64,000 nt of DNA. Origin: Polychytrium aggregatum. Taxonomy: Eukaryota; Chytridiomycota; Chytridiomycetes; Polychytriales. The notes beneath the pieces were generated by a model that made no database searches, was not told where the DNA came from, and worked only from the letters and a program-made list of their open reading frames with translations. Below are positions 61,484 to 64,000 of the stretch, in pieces (position 1 is the first letter of the stretch; each line of letters begins with the position of its first letter). The DNA lies in contig NW_026516212.1 in the NCBI RefSeq assembly GCF_025602895.1, forward strand, positions 744,001 through 808,000, read 5' to 3'. A program made the position numbers and the translations under genes.

Positions 61484-64000
61484 TCACAGCTCCCGCCGCT
61501 TGGAAAAGTCTTTGCACATGGGAAACTTGGCCAGGGCTTTCAGATACTGTTTGGCCAAGAGCCGCTCACGGTCGGAAATAGCCACGCCGTCGAGGACCTG
61601 CAGCCCTTTGAGCTTGCGGACGATGGTGCTGCGGTAGATGATGTGCTTCACGATGCTCCAATCGCACTGCTCGTTTGGCCTGCTCTCTATCCGCCGGCTT
61701 TCAGTGAGCGCCGTGGCTCGTACGCCCATGGAAATGGGGTTGGACCTGCAGAAGGCGGTTGAGTCGCAGGGGCACGCGGCGATCGGATGATGGGACGGGC
61801 GACAGAGTCAGCAGAAAGGATCAAACGAGGTCGAATGGACACTCTGGGCTCACGATGTGCTAAAGCAAAGCTACCACGAGCTGCCCTTGATGTGCGATTT
61901 AGCTCGATTGGTCGCTTCTGTGATGGCACAATGCCGGTCCGGGAGCTAACATCCAGGCGCCGAGGTTCCTGCGACGGCATGCAGCGATGGGGTCAGAGTA
62001 CTCACGTCAGATCCAGGGTGTTCAAGTTGAAGGCAAGCTCGCTGATCTTCTTGATTGTGACGTCAAAGTCGCGCAGCTCGTTCTGATGCAGCAGCAGCAC
62101 TCTGAGATGCTTGAGGTATCTCAGGAAGGACAGGTCGGCAATGTTGTTGTCGTTCAAGACTAGCTTCTGGAGCATCGGCATGGCCTTTGCGCATTCGTCG
62201 GGAATCGCAGAGATATTCGCAGAAGCTAGCTCAAGCACTTGCAGCCGACCGAGCGAATCGATCAGATTCCAGATTGGAAGGTACTTGTTGCCTGATTGCA
62301 GTGCCATTGTCGTACCATCAGTATGCAAACGTTTCACCACGAACCCTCTCCCGCAAGCGTCGCGCCGAATTCATTGTGCTTCAAACAGACAGATCTGTTC
62401 GCTTGCGTGGCAGTGCACTCGTGCAAAGTTGGGTGCAACAATCTCAGACTGCCTTCAGCAGGATATCGTACCAGACAATCGCAGTTCGCGAGGCCGAGGC
62501 AGCTCCGTGGGTCTGGAGTCAATGCAAGAGAGGGGTTAGGTTGCTTGGCCAAAGCACACCAATGTGAAGGCCCTTGGTGAGCGACGGAGAATACCCGTAG
62601 CGCAGAGCGGCAACGTACGTGAATCGCGGACCAGTCTGATCTTCGAGCGACAGCGAGTCCATGTTCTCCAGCAACCGGCCGTTCTCAAAATCCCGCAGCT
62701 TGTTCCGATCCATTTCGAGGATTCTAAGCCGATGGGGCTGTGTGATTTTGAAAACCCTCGCACGATTGTCATTGGCTGAGAGCACCTCCAGCTCGGGGAG
62801 ATGATCGATCAAATCAACAGCCTGAATGGCGTTGTTGTCTGTGGCATCCGAGTTGCAGTCCATGACGAGTTCAGCTTGGATGGACATTGCTGAGTAGCAC
62901 AATAGTCATGGCAATCGCAACAGCGTTACCAGAGCTAGTCATGGCGAGCGCATACGTACCCAGGTAGAGCTCCCTGAGAGTCGTCAAATGCTTCAGGTCT
63001 TCGACTTCGGTCAGGTAGTTGTTGGACAGATCGAGATACTCCAGGATGTCGCTGCGGATCCACAGCGTCAAAGGTGAGCAAGTGGTGGCCAGCCGGCACC
63101 TCGTTTGGGTAGCGGTGGATGCCGTCGATATTGCGGCGTTACTCACAGGTGGCAATCTTCCATTTCCAGAGAAGCGATGCGGTTGTGAGCGAGGTTGACG
63201 GTCCGCAGGCTGGGAAAGTTCCGGAGCGATCGACACGAGCTGACTAGGTTATCGGATGCGACGAGCTTCCGGAGATGCACGAGCCCTTCGAGAGCTGTGG
63301 AAAGCGCAACATCGACGATGAGCATGGATACAATATATGTCCCGCATGCCGACGCAAAGGCACAGCTGTGCTCTCCTCCCATAGAGCTGGCGCAGGCTAT
63401 CCATCAACCCCATAAAGTGCGGATGAACGGTGTGATGGCGACCAGACCTCGGAGCGTGGTGAGCGAGTTGCCCGAGATGTTGAGGATTCTCAGGTTGATG
63501 AGCTTGGAAAAGTCAGAGAGATCACCGAGTCTTTTATAGAATCCACCCTGTTTCGTCAGTGCCTTGCTCCGCAGTGTACATTCATGGTGCATGAGCGCCT
63601 TTCAAACGCTTGCTTGGCCGATCAGGACGAGCGTTACCTGTTGTTCTGGATCGAGAGGACATGAACCGATACGGGAATGCCTGTGATGTGCTTGATCTTG
63701 TTGAAATCGCTGGGCGAGATATCGTATCCAAGATCCATCAGCGTAGGACCGGATTTCACGGTATCAGTGGTGATGTCGTCAGGCATGCAAAAATCAATCC
63801 GCACGCTCCGAGCCTCGTGGTTACCAGCGCACTCGTGCCAACACCCAATGCTCGATACCAACAGGTTGATATTCCGGGCGCCATGCATTTCCAGGGCCAG
63901 CGAATGGCATGAGAGAATGTTGCGCCTCTCCATGTTGAGCCACTCCCGATGAGTCCGCTTCGTCGGGGTCTTGGGAGCAACCGACGGCGAGGGACGAGGA
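61484..64000 (-). CDS. Leucine-rich-repeat protein, SDS22-like repeats (5' end outside the window)
   Basis: Multi-exon gene that continues past the right edge. From the N-terminal side, exons encode KHITGIPVSVHVLSIQNNR and a series of SDS22-type LRRs of about 22 residues: KLINLRILNISGNSLTTLRG, LRTVNLAHNRIASLEM, LEYLDLSNNYLTEVEDLKHL, LEVLSANDNRARVFKI, MLQKLVLNDNNIADLSFLRY and LKHLRVLLLHQNELRDF. The last exon gives the usual LRR cap (YRSTIVRKLKGLQVLDGVAI) and ends KRREL. The arrangement of many LRRs at the C terminus recalls Cdc11/Nud1 spindle-pole scaffolds and also ciliary LRR proteins. The missing N terminus would decide; no name is given. Confidence 0.7.

Overview
This is nuclear DNA of a zoosporic, chytrid-like early-diverging fungus. 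Genes are broken by many short GT-AG introns of about 60-250 bp and lie close together on both strands. The proteins are fungal or opisthokont housekeeping products: the ER chaperone BiP ending in HDEL, complex I NDUFS3, three mitochondrial ribosomal proteins, the HOPS subunit VPS41 and SRP receptor beta. A SPAG17/PF6 orthologue, part of the ciliary central pair, shows that the organism makes motile flagella. The species cannot be named from the sequence.

Layout. 1-129: tail of an unidentified gene (+). 457-2179: BRCC36-type JAMM deubiquitinase (+), followed by a decayed transposon end at about 2272-2412. 2632-8023: SCYL2-type pseudokinase (-). 8333-9593: SDE2 (+). 10060-14319: HEAT-like repeat protein resembling BRAT1 (+). 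15044-15643: small membrane protein (+). 15937-18162: BiP (-). 18814-20172: NDUFS3 (-), divergent from uS7m at 20797-21983 (+). 22404-22844: bL31m (-). 23498-24793: SRPRB (-), divergent from VPS41 at 25132-30282 (+). 30422-34156: complete Fanzor transposon. 34589-40352: receptor-like multi-spanning membrane protein (+). 40818 to about 44300: second, inverted, partly decayed Fanzor transposon. 44505-46214: RNF5/RNF185-type E3 ligase (+). 46798-48936: divergent protein kinase (-). 50182-52719: PKA-like AGC kinase (+). 53151 to about 60056: SPAG17 (-). 60560-61240: uL14m (+). 61484 to the window end: leucine-rich-repeat protein (-).

The notable system is a family of Fanzor elements, the eukaryotic relatives of TnpB (RNA-guided nucleases). 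Copy 1 carries a DD34E Tc1/IS630-type transposase and a 790-residue Fanzor between inverted repeats sharing a poly(A)-CGGGACA core. Copy 2 keeps a nearly full-length Fanzor but only a fragment of the transposase. A third site keeps only the last Fanzor codons and the conserved 3' non-coding segment, the expected place of the guide RNA scaffold. Both Fanzors lack an acidic residue at the usual RuvC-II glutamate position and carry a glutamate about 47 residues further on, which agrees with the rearranged active site reported for Fanzor nucleases.

Exon boundaries were read by eye from splice consensus and family similarity. Exact coordinates are given where reading phase could be checked; long multi-exon genes are given as spans.
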